Of a DNA stretch of 16,223 nt, positions 1 to 6,969 are shown in pieces. The notes under the pieces are model-generated. The model saw only the letters and a list, made by a program, of their open reading frames with translations, was not told where the DNA came from and did no database searches. How positions within the stretch are numbered: the stretch's first letter is position 1; each line of letters opens with the position of its first letter. The stretch is taken from positions 1-16,223 of the forward strand of contig USFW01000032.1 of the NCBI GenBank assembly GCA_900553985.1, given 5' to 3'. This stretch comes from an uncultured Clostridium sp. (lineage in GTDB: Bacteria; Bacillota; Clostridia; TANB77; CAG-508). The position numbers and the translations under genes are program-made.

Positions 1-47
1 TTTTTATTTAAGTCAGCTCTAATATTTAATGCTTCTGCAAGTTTCAT
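1..47 (-). CDS. DIP1984 family protein, N-terminal fragment (runs off left edge)
   Basis: Only the first 15 codons are in the window, reading MKLAEALNIRADLNK. This opening matches the N-terminus I know for DIP1984 (septicolysin-like) proteins, which typically start MKLAEAL-x-x-RADL and continue as a helical protein of about 150 aa. The ATG at 47-45 is preceded by a strong ribosome binding site (AGAGGGGG, about 7 nt upstream). The start lies inside the last 29 nt of the upstream membrane-protein gene in another frame, so the two are probably translationally coupled. The family function is not established; the septicolysin label comes from sequence similarity only. Identification rests on 15 residues. 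Confidence 0.6.
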   Translation of the reverse strand, partial: MKLAEALNIRADLNK

Positions 48-1335
48 TTAAAACCCCCTCTTCTTTCAAATAAAAATCTATTAAATAAAGTGATACTATA
101 AAATTTATAAAATATACAAATCCTGTAAAACTTCCATTTAGAATACTAATTATTAGAAAAATATCCTCTCCTATTAAAATCAGTAAAACTTTTGGATTTA
201 AAAATTTTTTAGTTTTTCTAAAACCATCTTTTAAAGCTAATGTAAATGGAATATCAACTAAAACTCCTAATACTTGGAAATTTATAATTAACCCTATAAA
301 ATTTATCATTACAGCAAGTAAAATATCTAAAACCAAAGGATTAATAATAAGAATATTCATATCAATAGTATAATTTATAAATATGGCAATTCCAAGGAAT
401 AATAAACCTATAATATTAACAGCTAAAGTATTAAAAAATTTCTTAAAATTCATTGGCTTAGTCTGAACTTTTCCATTAATTTTAATCAGCATATTTAAAA
501 TTAAAATTTCTACTATTACTACTAATAATAAAGCTATAATTCCACCTGCTATTATTAAAAATATTATATTTTTTCTCATCATACTGACAGCCATAATATA
601 TGTAGAAATTATAACTCCTGCTCCAATAGTTAATCCTGCTATGCTTAATGTGTATTTTGCATAAAATCCTAAAGATTTTTCTCTTAATCTATAAGTAACC
701 TCATCTTTTTTATCTGAAATTAGAAAGTTTTTAAAAACCAACATTAAAAAACATATAAAAGTTACTACAAAGAAAAGGAAAAATATATTTAATAAATCAT
801 AGCAAACATCAGTATTTAGTCCATAATATATTAAAACAGAGATATACAGAGTAAAAATTATTCCATAAAATGGAACTAAAATTCTTGAAGATTTTTCTTT
901 AAAATATCTAAACATATCAACTACTGCTATTTTATATTTTAAATTTTTAACAACAGAATACAAAAATCCCATTGCAAAAATAGATACTATAATATCAGTA
1001 GATACTGTTTTCAAATTAAAGAAAAGAATTTGACTATTATTTAAAAATTCCTCTCTATCTAAAATTTCTATCTGTTTATAGAGTAGAAGAGCATTTAAAG
1101 AAAAAATTCCCAAATAGATTAAAAAATTTATTAATATATCTTTCCATTTTTTAGTTTTATATTCTTCTATAAAAAGTATTGTTAATATCAGTGGAACAAA
1201 AATAGTAAAAGTTTCGGCTACAATTTCAAATCTGTTCACTCCAAAGACAACAAGCAGGTTTAATAAAAATATTATAACTATTCTAAATGGCTTTTTATAA
1301 AGTTCTGATACACTGATTTTAAATATTCCTAACAT
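19..1335 (-). CDS. Polytopic membrane protein of unknown function
   Basis: A 438-aa protein with about 11-12 hydrophobic segments, roughly at residues 17-34, 42-57, 68-86, 112-129, 153-171, 180-204, 225-250, 256-281, 303-322, 327-362 (probably two), 382-400 and 403-422. Loops are short and basic and there is no obvious soluble domain or catalytic motif. I do not recognise the family; it could be a transporter-like or envelope protein. The start follows a good ribosome binding site (AAGGGG, 8-9 nt upstream), 14 nt after the ankyrin gene's stop, so it is in the same operon. The last 15 or so residues (EEGVLNETCRSIKY) are encoded over the ribosome binding site and start of the DIP1984 gene and look like read-through. 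One G fewer in the GGGGG run would put a TAA in frame just before the next ATG. Confidence 0.7.
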   Translation of the reverse strand: MLGIFKISVSELYKKPFRIVIIFLLNLLVVFGVNRFEIVAETFTIFVPLILTILFIEEYKTKKWKDILINFLIYLGIFSLNALLLYKQIEILDREEFLNNSQILFFNLKTVSTDIIVSIFAMGFLYSVVKNLKYKIAVVDMFRYFKEKSSRILVPFYGIIFTLYISVLIYYGLNTDVCYDLLNIFFLFFVVTFICFLMLVFKNFLISDKKDEVTYRLREKSLGFYAKYTLSIAGLTIGAGVIISTYIMAVSMMRKNIIFLIIAGGIIALLLVVIVEILILNMLIKINGKVQTKPMNFKKFFNTLAVNIIGLLFLGIAIFINYTIDMNILIINPLVLDILLAVMINFIGLIINFQVLGVLVDIPFTLALKDGFRKTKKFLNPKVLLILIGEDIFLIISILNGSFTGFVYFINFIVSLYLIDFYLKEEGVLNETCRSIKY

Positions 1336-1349
1336 AATATCAGCCCCTT

Positions 1350-2432
1350 TTAAAGCTCTCCGTCTAGGAATTTCCCAACAATCTCTTCACAATTATTTAT
1401 AAAATAGCTCCAATCTCCAATTTTATAAATTTCTTCGTGTTCTCCGTCAAAAATATACAATGTTTTTTCTTTTGGATACCATAAAAGATGTAACCAATAA
1501 TTTTCTAAATCTTTTACTAAAGAAAGATATTTTTTTCTTTTCCAAGTCAGTTCAACAGTATCTTCCAATTTCCAAAATTCAATATATTTACTGTCAATAT
1601 TCTCTGGAAATTCTATTTTTAAATCTCCCTTATTAAAGAACTCTACCATATCTTTTGGCAGTTTATATTTTTTTATTATACTTTTTCTAGCCTCTTCATT
1701 ATGAAAATCTACTGGCTCTAAACTTTTAATATAATCTATCATCTCTTGATTTTTATTTAAAACTGCTATTGAATATGGTCTTTCTCCAAATTTGTTTTTA
1801 ATTGTTATATCAGCTCCCTTTTCAACGAGCCATTTTACTAATTTAAGAGAATCTGTAGTAGCAGCTACTATTACAGGAGTTGAGTTATCAGTAAAAACTT
1901 GGTCATATTCGTGATAATTTATATCAGCTCCATAGTCTAAAAACATTTGAGCTAATTTTTGATTTCTATCATAGACAGCTTTTCTTAAACAATTATTTCC
2001 ATATTTTTTAACAGTTACTCCATATTTTTCAAAAATATCTATATTTTTAAAATTTTCGCCATAATAAATATCAGTATAAATTCTTTTGTATTGTTTTTTT
2101 GTGAAATTTTCCAATGCTCCGTGTTTTATAAATAATTCACACATCTCTGAAGATAAAAAACGAGTTGCACTTGAAATAGGAGTTCCCCAATCGTCTACAT
2201 CAGCTTTTACATTTACTCCCTTTTCAATTAACCATAAAATAACTTCTTCTTTAATACATTGTATAGCTATTTCTAAAGGAGTTTCTGTTATAAATTCACT
2301 TAAAGTAATTTTTTTATTTATATCCCAGCCGCTTTTTAATTCTTTCTCCAAATTTTCCACATCACTGTTTAAGATATACTCTACAACTTGAGGTACTTTT
2401 TCAAAGTTTCCAAGATAACCAATTTTGTACAT
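1350..2432 (-). CDS. Ankyrin-repeat protein with SUKH-like C-terminal domain
   Basis: A 360-aa soluble protein. Residues about 50-240 carry ankyrin repeats, recognisable from TPLEIAIQ (51-58), WLIEKGVNV (67-75), FIKHGA (101-106), LRKAVYDRN (149-157), MFLDYGADIN (163-172), TPVIVAA (185-191), LVKWLVEKGADI (198-209) and ERPYSIAV (217-224). Residues about 250-360 look like a divergent SMI1/KNR4 (SUKH) domain: an LPKDMVEFF segment (258-266), a long middle, and a C-terminal half with aromatic strands and an IGDWSYFI helix start. Ankyrin repeats mediate protein contacts and SUKH domains are common immunity modules, so a toxin-binding role is inferred. It starts after GGAGGGA and lies 11 nt downstream of the MORN-repeat gene. 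The ankyrin call is firm; the SUKH call is tentative. Confidence 0.8.
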   Translation of the reverse strand: MYKIGYLGNFEKVPQVVEYILNSDVENLEKELKSGWDINKKITLSEFITETPLEIAIQCIKEEVILWLIEKGVNVKADVDDWGTPISSATRFLSSEMCELFIKHGALENFTKKQYKRIYTDIYYGENFKNIDIFEKYGVTVKKYGNNCLRKAVYDRNQKLAQMFLDYGADINYHEYDQVFTDNSTPVIVAATTDSLKLVKWLVEKGADITIKNKFGERPYSIAVLNKNQEMIDYIKSLEPVDFHNEEARKSIIKKYKLPKDMVEFFNKGDLKIEFPENIDSKYIEFWKLEDTVELTWKRKKYLSLVKDLENYWLHLLWYPKEKTLYIFDGEHEEIYKIGDWSYFINNCEEIVGKFLDGEL

Positions 2433-2443
2433 AAGTTCCCTCC

Positions 2444-2938
2444 TTAGTTTTTATAGTTTATAGTTTTTAATAAACTTCCATCAGTTTTATAGAACTTCCA
2501 TTCTCCAACTTTTTTTCCTTCTTTATACATACCTTCTGAAGAAAGGCTTCCGTTCTCATTATAATATTTCCAAAGTCCTATTTCATCTCCTTGAAAGACT
2601 TCTCCCTCTACTTCTAACTTTCCATTTGGATAATATCCTCTATATTTTCCTTTTCTATCCTTTAAATTTTGTTCAAATTTTAAATTTCCATTTTCATAGA
2701 AAACTTTTATATTTTTCATATCTCCATTTTTAAAAGTTGCAATTTGAAATAACTTTCCATCTTCAAAAAACTCTTTAAATTCTCCATTAAGTTTTCCATT
2801 TTTAAAATTTTCAATAGATTTTACTTGTCCATTTTTATATTTTTTAATAACCTGTCCTGTAAAATTCTCATCTATTTGATAACCAAAAGAATAAAAAGTT
2901 ACAAGACAGAATAGAACTGATAAAATTAATTTTTTCAT
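2444..2938 (-). CDS. Secreted MORN-repeat protein, YwqK antitoxin-like
   Basis: A 164-aa protein beginning with a Sec signal peptide (MKK followed by a hydrophobic core to about residue 19; no proper lipobox around Cys12). The rest is about six tandem MORN-type repeats of roughly 22 residues, each with an aromatic-x-NG/DG turn: YKNG, FEDG, YENG, YPNG, YNENG and YKTDG, alternating with GEW/GKL strands. Bacterial proteins of this layout are annotated as the toxin-antitoxin YwqK family, after the Bacillus subtilis antitoxin YwqK for the LXG toxin YwqJ. A signal peptide implies an extracytoplasmic site, unlike cytosolic YwqK, so it may guard the periplasm or cell surface, or have an unrelated envelope role. 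It sits 12 nt downstream of the CbrC-family gene and has an AGAGG ribosome binding site. Confidence 0.8.
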   Translation of the reverse strand: MKKLILSVLFCLVTFYSFGYQIDENFTGQVIKKYKNGQVKSIENFKNGKLNGEFKEFFEDGKLFQIATFKNGDMKNIKVFYENGNLKFEQNLKDRKGKYRGYYPNGKLEVEGEVFQGDEIGLWKYYNENGSLSSEGMYKEGKKVGEWKFYKTDGSLLKTINYKN

Positions 2939-2950
2939 AAATTTTACCTC

Positions 2951-3490
2951 TTAGTCAACATCATAGTATAAGAAATGTTTTCCGCAATGAAGACATTTGA
3001 ATAAATATCCTTGAACGTGTCCTCCGTCAACCATATTTTTTATTATTTCTATCTGCTCTTCACTCCATTCAGCATTAAATTCAGGACTTCCATTTTCAAT
3101 TACTTCTTCTAAAACTCCCATTTCTTTTAATTCTTTAGCTCCTACATAACCAAGAAAAGCACAAAAATCATCACAATGAGTTACCCAAATTTCTTGTTGC
3201 CAACCACAATAGCTTGGAGTTCTGTGAGTTAATTCATCTATTTTTTCTTCATCACTAACTTTTCCAAAATAAATATCTATAAAATCTCCGTCAAATTTTT
3301 TACTTGCTTCTCCATTGGCTATACATTCAGGACATAAATATTCAACATCTTCAACAGAATAAAAAGGTCCAGAATAATATACATCAGTTTCTTTTCCACA
3401 ACAATCACAAATTACAGTTTCATCTGTTTCAAAAGTTCCTGTCTTTAAAGGGTCTGGGTGATATTTAAAAAATGGTAATTCTTTTTTCAT
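2951..3490 (-). CDS. CbrC family protein (UPF0167)
   Basis: A 179-aa protein that opens LPFFKYHPDPLKTGTF, the hallmark of the CbrC/UPF0167 family, followed by three Cys pairs: C28-x2-C31, C53-PE-C56 and C166-LH-C169, probably binding zinc. The GPFY (41-44) and LCPECIANGEAS (52-63) blocks and the C-terminal GYLFKCLHCGKHF also fit. In E. coli, cbrC belongs to the CreBC regulon and is linked to colicin E2 tolerance. In many genomes the family sits among toxin-immunity genes, as here. Length is close to that of the family. The start follows a strong AGGAGG, 19 nt after the end of the SUKH-3 remnant. Biochemical activity is unknown. Confidence 0.88.
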   Translation of the reverse strand: MKKELPFFKYHPDPLKTGTFETDETVICDCCGKETDVYYSGPFYSVEDVEYLCPECIANGEASKKFDGDFIDIYFGKVSDEEKIDELTHRTPSYCGWQQEIWVTHCDDFCAFLGYVGAKELKEMGVLEEVIENGSPEFNAEWSEEQIEIIKNMVDGGHVQGYLFKCLHCGKHFLYYDVD

Positions 3491-3509
3491 AACTTCCTCC
3501 TAATAATTT

Positions 3510-3643
3510 TTAGTATATATTATTTTCTTTATAATATTTTTCTATTTTTTCTATATCTACTTTTCTTCCCTCGTACCAACCAGCATATTCTAAAACTTGA
3601 AAGCTAAAGATTTATCAATGTCAAGTTTATAGACTTTTCCCAT
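3510..3643 (-). pseudogene. Truncated, frameshifted SUKH-3 immunity protein remnant
   Basis: A good ribosome binding site (AGGAG, overlapping the stop of the DUF4259 gene) precedes an ATG at 3643. Frame one reads MGKVYKLDIDKSLAFKF and then hits TAG. Restoring one missing T in the short T run (about 3599-3602) gives a continuing peptide that includes VLEYAGWYEGRKVDI and then YYKENNIY before TAA at 3512-3510. The AGWYEGRKVDI block is the diagnostic N-terminal motif of SUKH-3 family immunity proteins. Known members are about 150-180 aa, so at least three quarters of the gene is gone, and the remnant ends 19 nt before the CbrC-family start. Two independent lesions (frameshift and 3' loss) make a sequencing error an insufficient explanation. 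Confidence 0.75.
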
Positions 3644-3654
3644 AAAATCATCTC

Positions 3655-4137
3655 CTAGCTTTTATATTCAGCTTTTAATTTTTCAATTAAAGAGCCTAGA
3701 TGATTATACCATTCTTCATAATTTGGATTTTTTCCATTTTCATACCATAAATCTACTATTTCTCTCTCTCCATCTTCGTCAGGAACTTTATTATAAATAT
3801 TAGTTAAATAATCTATAAGATATTTTAAGGATTTTTTATCACTAGAAAATTTTTCTAATTTAGAAAAAGTAGTTTCCTCATCATCATAATCATAATCTAA
3901 TTTTCCATTTTCTTTAAAATCAAAATAAAGTTCTGATATAGCTATTGCTGTATTATCATAAAGAAAATCTATATCTTCAAAAGTTTCTCCTAACATTCCC
4001 TCTTCAATCATTAAATCTATTATTTCTTTTAAAGTAATCACTTTCTTATTTTTAAATTCTTCAAGATATTCTCTTAAAACATCAACAACATCTAATCCCT
4101 CATCACTTTCTAATGCTTTTATACCCCAAGCTCCCAT
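3655..4137 (-). CDS. DUF4259 domain-containing protein
   Basis: A 160-aa soluble acidic protein. The start MGAWGIKALESDEGLDVVDVL is the characteristic opening of DUF4259 proteins (MGAWG-x-x-x-F/L-E-N/S-D-x-x-L-D). Helical segments follow with a DNTAIAISELYFDF block around residues 61-74. The family is found repeatedly in polymorphic-toxin immunity clusters, but I know of no proven activity. It begins after AGGAGG, 11 nt from the DUF2262 gene. Its TAG stop lies inside the ribosome binding site of the SUKH-3 remnant, so those two were probably coupled. Confidence 0.85.
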   Translation of the reverse strand: MGAWGIKALESDEGLDVVDVLREYLEEFKNKKVITLKEIIDLMIEEGMLGETFEDIDFLYDNTAIAISELYFDFKENGKLDYDYDDEETTFSKLEKFSSDKKSLKYLIDYLTNIYNKVPDEDGEREIVDLWYENGKNPNYEEWYNHLGSLIEKLKAEYKS

Positions 4138-4148
4138 AATTTACCTCC

Positions 4149-4682
4149 TTATCCTGCTAATCCATTAACTAAAAAGTTTCCATTTTCCTCAATATAACAT
4201 TCTATACAATGCCCTACAAAATAATCAGGCTCAAAAGTAATATATACTGACATGTCCTCTGTTTCTCCATCTGAATAAATATCTGTTGCAATCTCTCCAA
4301 AATTCATACTCTTTTCAAAATTTTCTTCAGTTATAGGAGTATAAACTTTAGTACCATTTATAAGATAACAATTTTCTTCTTCTTCAACTTTTATTCCGCC
4401 TTCTTCCCATTTTACCCATTTTGTTGCAAGATTTATATAATCTTTTTCTTTTAAAAGTTCCATAAGCTGTGCTCTGTTTTTCTCAGCCTTTTCAAGAATA
4501 TTATTTATTTTTTCTAAAGATTTATTTAAAATATCTTTTAATTCAATTTCAGAAATCTCATCTTCTGTATCATAGTTTAAAAGTAATTCTGAATTTTGCC
4601 CTAAAAAATCAATATTGGCAGTAAAATAATATCCCCAATCATTTTTCTCTATTCCAAAATCATCTATTGATATTTTTTTCAT
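4149..4682 (-). CDS. DUF2262 domain-containing protein
   Basis: A 177-aa soluble acidic protein. The C-terminal third has the DUF2262 pattern: an acidic strand, the GHCIECYIEENG block (about residues 157-168) and a terminal LAG close to the last residue, matching the family consensus of F-x-GH-x-I-E-V ... IAG. The N-terminal part is a beta-rich segment followed by a long helix (about 48-80). DUF2262 proteins occur mostly as single small genes in immunity clusters; their function is unproven. Upstream is a GAGGTGG-type ribosome binding site, 9 nt after the stop of the 174-aa gene. Confidence 0.75.
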   Translation of the reverse strand: MKKISIDDFGIEKNDWGYYFTANIDFLGQNSELLLNYDTEDEISEIELKDILNKSLEKINNILEKAEKNRAQLMELLKEKDYINLATKWVKWEEGGIKVEEEENCYLINGTKVYTPITEENFEKSMNFGEIATDIYSDGETEDMSVYITFEPDYFVGHCIECYIEENGNFLVNGLAG

Positions 4683-4691
4683 AATCCACCT

Positions 4692-5216
4692 CTAATCAAA
4701 GAAATTTTTTATCTCTTTTCTTTTATCCAAAATTTCAAAAAGTTCGTCCATATCTAAGTCAAACATCTTGCTTTCATCATCTATCTTAGAAAAATAATAA
4801 TTTACTTTTTCCTCTCCAAACTCTTTTTCTAATTCTTCCCACTCACTTTTTAGCAGAGGGACAAAAGCTAAAGTATCATTTCCTAGACTTTCCATAAATA
4901 ATTTTATTTCATATTCAGGCTGAATAATTTTATTTAAAGTTTTGATAGTTGTATCTCTATCAGAACCCTCTTTATCAGGATAAGATATTTTATATTCTTT
5001 TCCTTTCCATTCTATAAATATATCAAATCCCATTTCATTATCAGCATCTTTATTTTTTCCAAAAAGTTCTCCTGATTGGATTACTCTCTCTATATAATTT
5101 ATTATATCTTCATCATACTCTCTCCAATCTATCCAAACAAGTTTTTGGCTGTTTTCCCAAAAATTATCAAAACTTTCTCTATCTTCATTTTTTAAAAATT
5201 CTTTCATGTATTCCAT
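4692..5216 (-). CDS. Uncharacterised acidic protein, probable immunity protein
   Basis: A 174-aa acidic soluble protein that I cannot assign to a named family. Distinctive blocks are VWIDWREYDEDIINYIE (about 27-43), KEYKISYPD (about 73-81), DRDTTIKTLN (about 86-95) and SLGNDTLAFVPL (about 110-121), the last followed by an amphipathic helix. I have a general memory of similar single-domain proteins with an N/SDTLAFLPL block in other bacteria, without a name. Setting and character fit a toxin-immunity role. The start is ambiguous: the GGGGTGG site lies only 3 nt before Met1 and about 12 nt before Met4. The ribosome binding site overlaps the TAG stop of the DUF4375 gene. Confidence 0.6.
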   Translation of the reverse strand: MEYMKEFLKNEDRESFDNFWENSQKLVWIDWREYDEDIINYIERVIQSGELFGKNKDADNEMGFDIFIEWKGKEYKISYPDKEGSDRDTTIKTLNKIIQPEYEIKLFMESLGNDTLAFVPLLKSEWEELEKEFGEEKVNYYFSKIDDESKMFDLDMDELFEILDKRKEIKNFFD

Positions 5217-5225
5217 AGTCCACCC

Positions 5226-5651
5226 CTATTTTTCTATGTAAAAATTATACATTTTTTCCATTATATTATCTTTATCTTCCCAGTATTCCTCATCAAGAGA
5301 ATTTAATCTTTCTTCATCTTCTTTACTTAAATATTTAGGAATATCATAATATTCTTTTATTCTATCATCATTTTCAAAATTTACTATAATGGAATAACAT
5401 TCTTCTAAAATTCTTTTAGAATTGTTAGCTCCAATCTTTTCAAGAGCTTTTATCTCAAGTAAATAGCAATCATATCCCCAATTACAAAATGCTTGAAGAA
5501 ATCCACCATTATAAATATCTAATTCATATTGGAATAATGCTCCAATCTCTTGTATTTTTTCATCTAAAGTTTCATAATTAGGTCTAGCCTTTGCAAATTC
5601 CTCTCCATATTTTTCAAATGATTTCCACCATAAATCTTCTGTAATTTTCAT
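5226..5651 (-). CDS. DUF4375 (DMP19-like) domain-containing protein
   Basis: A 141-aa all-helical acidic protein. The signature is the segment from YELDIYNGGFLQAFCNWG (about 42-59), matching the E-V-x-NGGF-x-Q-F/Y-x-N-x-G consensus of DUF4375, followed by ALEKIGA (about 69-75) and a C-terminal LDEEYW helix. The family is related to DMP19, described as a DNA-mimic protein in Neisseria, and the strong negative charge here is compatible with binding a basic partner. In this setting an immunity role is more likely than transcription control, but this is inference. It starts after AGAGGAG, 18 nt from the WGR gene. Confidence 0.83.
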   Translation of the reverse strand: MKITEDLWWKSFEKYGEEFAKARPNYETLDEKIQEIGALFQYELDIYNGGFLQAFCNWGYDCYLLEIKALEKIGANNSKRILEECYSIIVNFENDDRIKEYYDIPKYLSKEDEERLNSLDEEYWEDKDNIMEKMYNFYIEK

Positions 5652-5669
5652 AATCTCAGCTCCTCTAAA

Positions 5670-6953
5670 TTAAGCTAATTCATATTCAGCAATAGAAATT
5701 TTTTCTCCATTATTATTGATATATGAAAGTCTTAAAAAATCATATCCATTTATTTTTACATCTTCCCAAGACATTATATCTCCATTAATAAGAGTTACAG
5801 TTTTATTATCATCATTTATAAATTCTTCTTTTTCATCTTCATAGTCAATGCTGTATCCAAGTTCTAGTATTAATTTTGAAGTAGGAATATCATATTTTTT
5901 TAAAGGTCTATTTTTTATTTGTTCATCAGTGTATTCATCACAAAACATACTGTTATATCCGTGAGAACTTTCATCGAAAATTATTATCTCCTCTTTACTT
6001 TTTCTATCTATTGCTACTATTTTAATTGGAATATTATCAATATTTCCTATATATTTTGTTTTTTCTCCTTTTACTTCAAATAGCTCTCCACAATACCATA
6101 CTTCTAATAAATCATTTCCAGATGATGAAACTATTGTCATAGTAGAAAAATCTTTTTCTACATAATCTTTAATATTATTTTTTAAATATGTAGGTATTTT
6201 TAGAGTTTTTTTATTTTCAAAGCTCTCTAAATCATTATATAATTGTTTATTAATTTCAGATTCTCCATAACCACAAATTTTAGCTATTAGCTCCATTCTT
6301 TTTAAAGATAACAAAGCTCTTTCTTTTAAATTTTCATTGATTTTTCCAGTTATTTTTATCTGTGCAAAAGCTGTGGCTATTACTACTTCATCACTTTCAT
6401 TAATTATAGCTTCTCTACTTAGACCTTTATCTTTTATTTTTAAATCCTCTGCAAATGTTTTTTCATCAATTATAGGCACAGGTTCAAAATATTCTATTCC
6501 CCACTCTTTCTCTATTAAATATTTAGGGAAGTCTGAAAAGCTAAAATTTTTATTTTTTCTTATTTTCTCCTCTATTATATGAAGAACATCATTTCCTGTA
6601 TCACTTCCAAAAGGAGTTTCCTCATCTCCACAATTACAATAAAGTTGTTCATCAGTAAAATGCTTTCTAAAATTAGGGTGTGAAGTAAGAAAATCTATAT
6701 CATATTCTATATCATCAAAATAATAACGATTTTCAAAATCAAAATTATTTATTTCTTTATATCCTTTTTTTATTTTGGATTTAATAAGTTTTTCAGCTTG
6801 TTTCTCACATTCCTCTATACTATCCCACTCTTTAATCTCATATTTTCCAATGCTATCTATTTTTCCATAATTTACTACAAATTTTTCTTCCAAACTTTCT
6901 ATCCACCAAAATTTATGAGATTTCTCATCACTAAATTCAAAAGCTCTTTTCAT
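5670..6953 (-). CDS. WGR-like / YfeS-like multidomain protein
   Basis: A 427-aa protein in three parts. Residues about 1-70 resemble a WGR domain, FVVNYGKIDSIGKY then EWDSIEECEKQAEKLIKSKIKKGY, but the W-G-R tripeptide itself is replaced by N-Y-G-K. Residues about 85-225 start SHPNFRKHFTDE and contain ETPFGSDTGNDVLHIIE, which resembles E. coli YfeS, followed by IATAFAQIKITGKI and an ALLSLKRMEL helix. The rest (about 240-427) is a beta-rich part I do not recognise, ending in NGDIMSWEDVKING. WGR modules were described as nucleic-acid or PARP-associated; several bacterial versions lie in immunity loci. Good GGGAGGGA ribosome binding site, 16 nt from the preceding DUF1963 gene. Confidence 0.65.
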   Translation of the reverse strand: MKRAFEFSDEKSHKFWWIESLEEKFVVNYGKIDSIGKYEIKEWDSIEECEKQAEKLIKSKIKKGYKEINNFDFENRYYFDDIEYDIDFLTSHPNFRKHFTDEQLYCNCGDEETPFGSDTGNDVLHIIEEKIRKNKNFSFSDFPKYLIEKEWGIEYFEPVPIIDEKTFAEDLKIKDKGLSREAIINESDEVVIATAFAQIKITGKINENLKERALLSLKRMELIAKICGYGESEINKQLYNDLESFENKKTLKIPTYLKNNIKDYVEKDFSTMTIVSSSGNDLLEVWYCGELFEVKGEKTKYIGNIDNIPIKIVAIDRKSKEEIIIFDESSHGYNSMFCDEYTDEQIKNRPLKKYDIPTSKLILELGYSIDYEDEKEEFINDDNKTVTLINGDIMSWEDVKINGYDFLRLSYINNNGEKISIAEYELA

Positions 6954-6969
6954 AACTTCCCTCCCTTGT

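Noticed and set aside
3510..3643. Programmed frameshift in the SUKH-3 remnant
   Set aside because: There is no slippery heptamer or downstream structure, and the repaired frame still ends after 44 residues, so decay is simpler.
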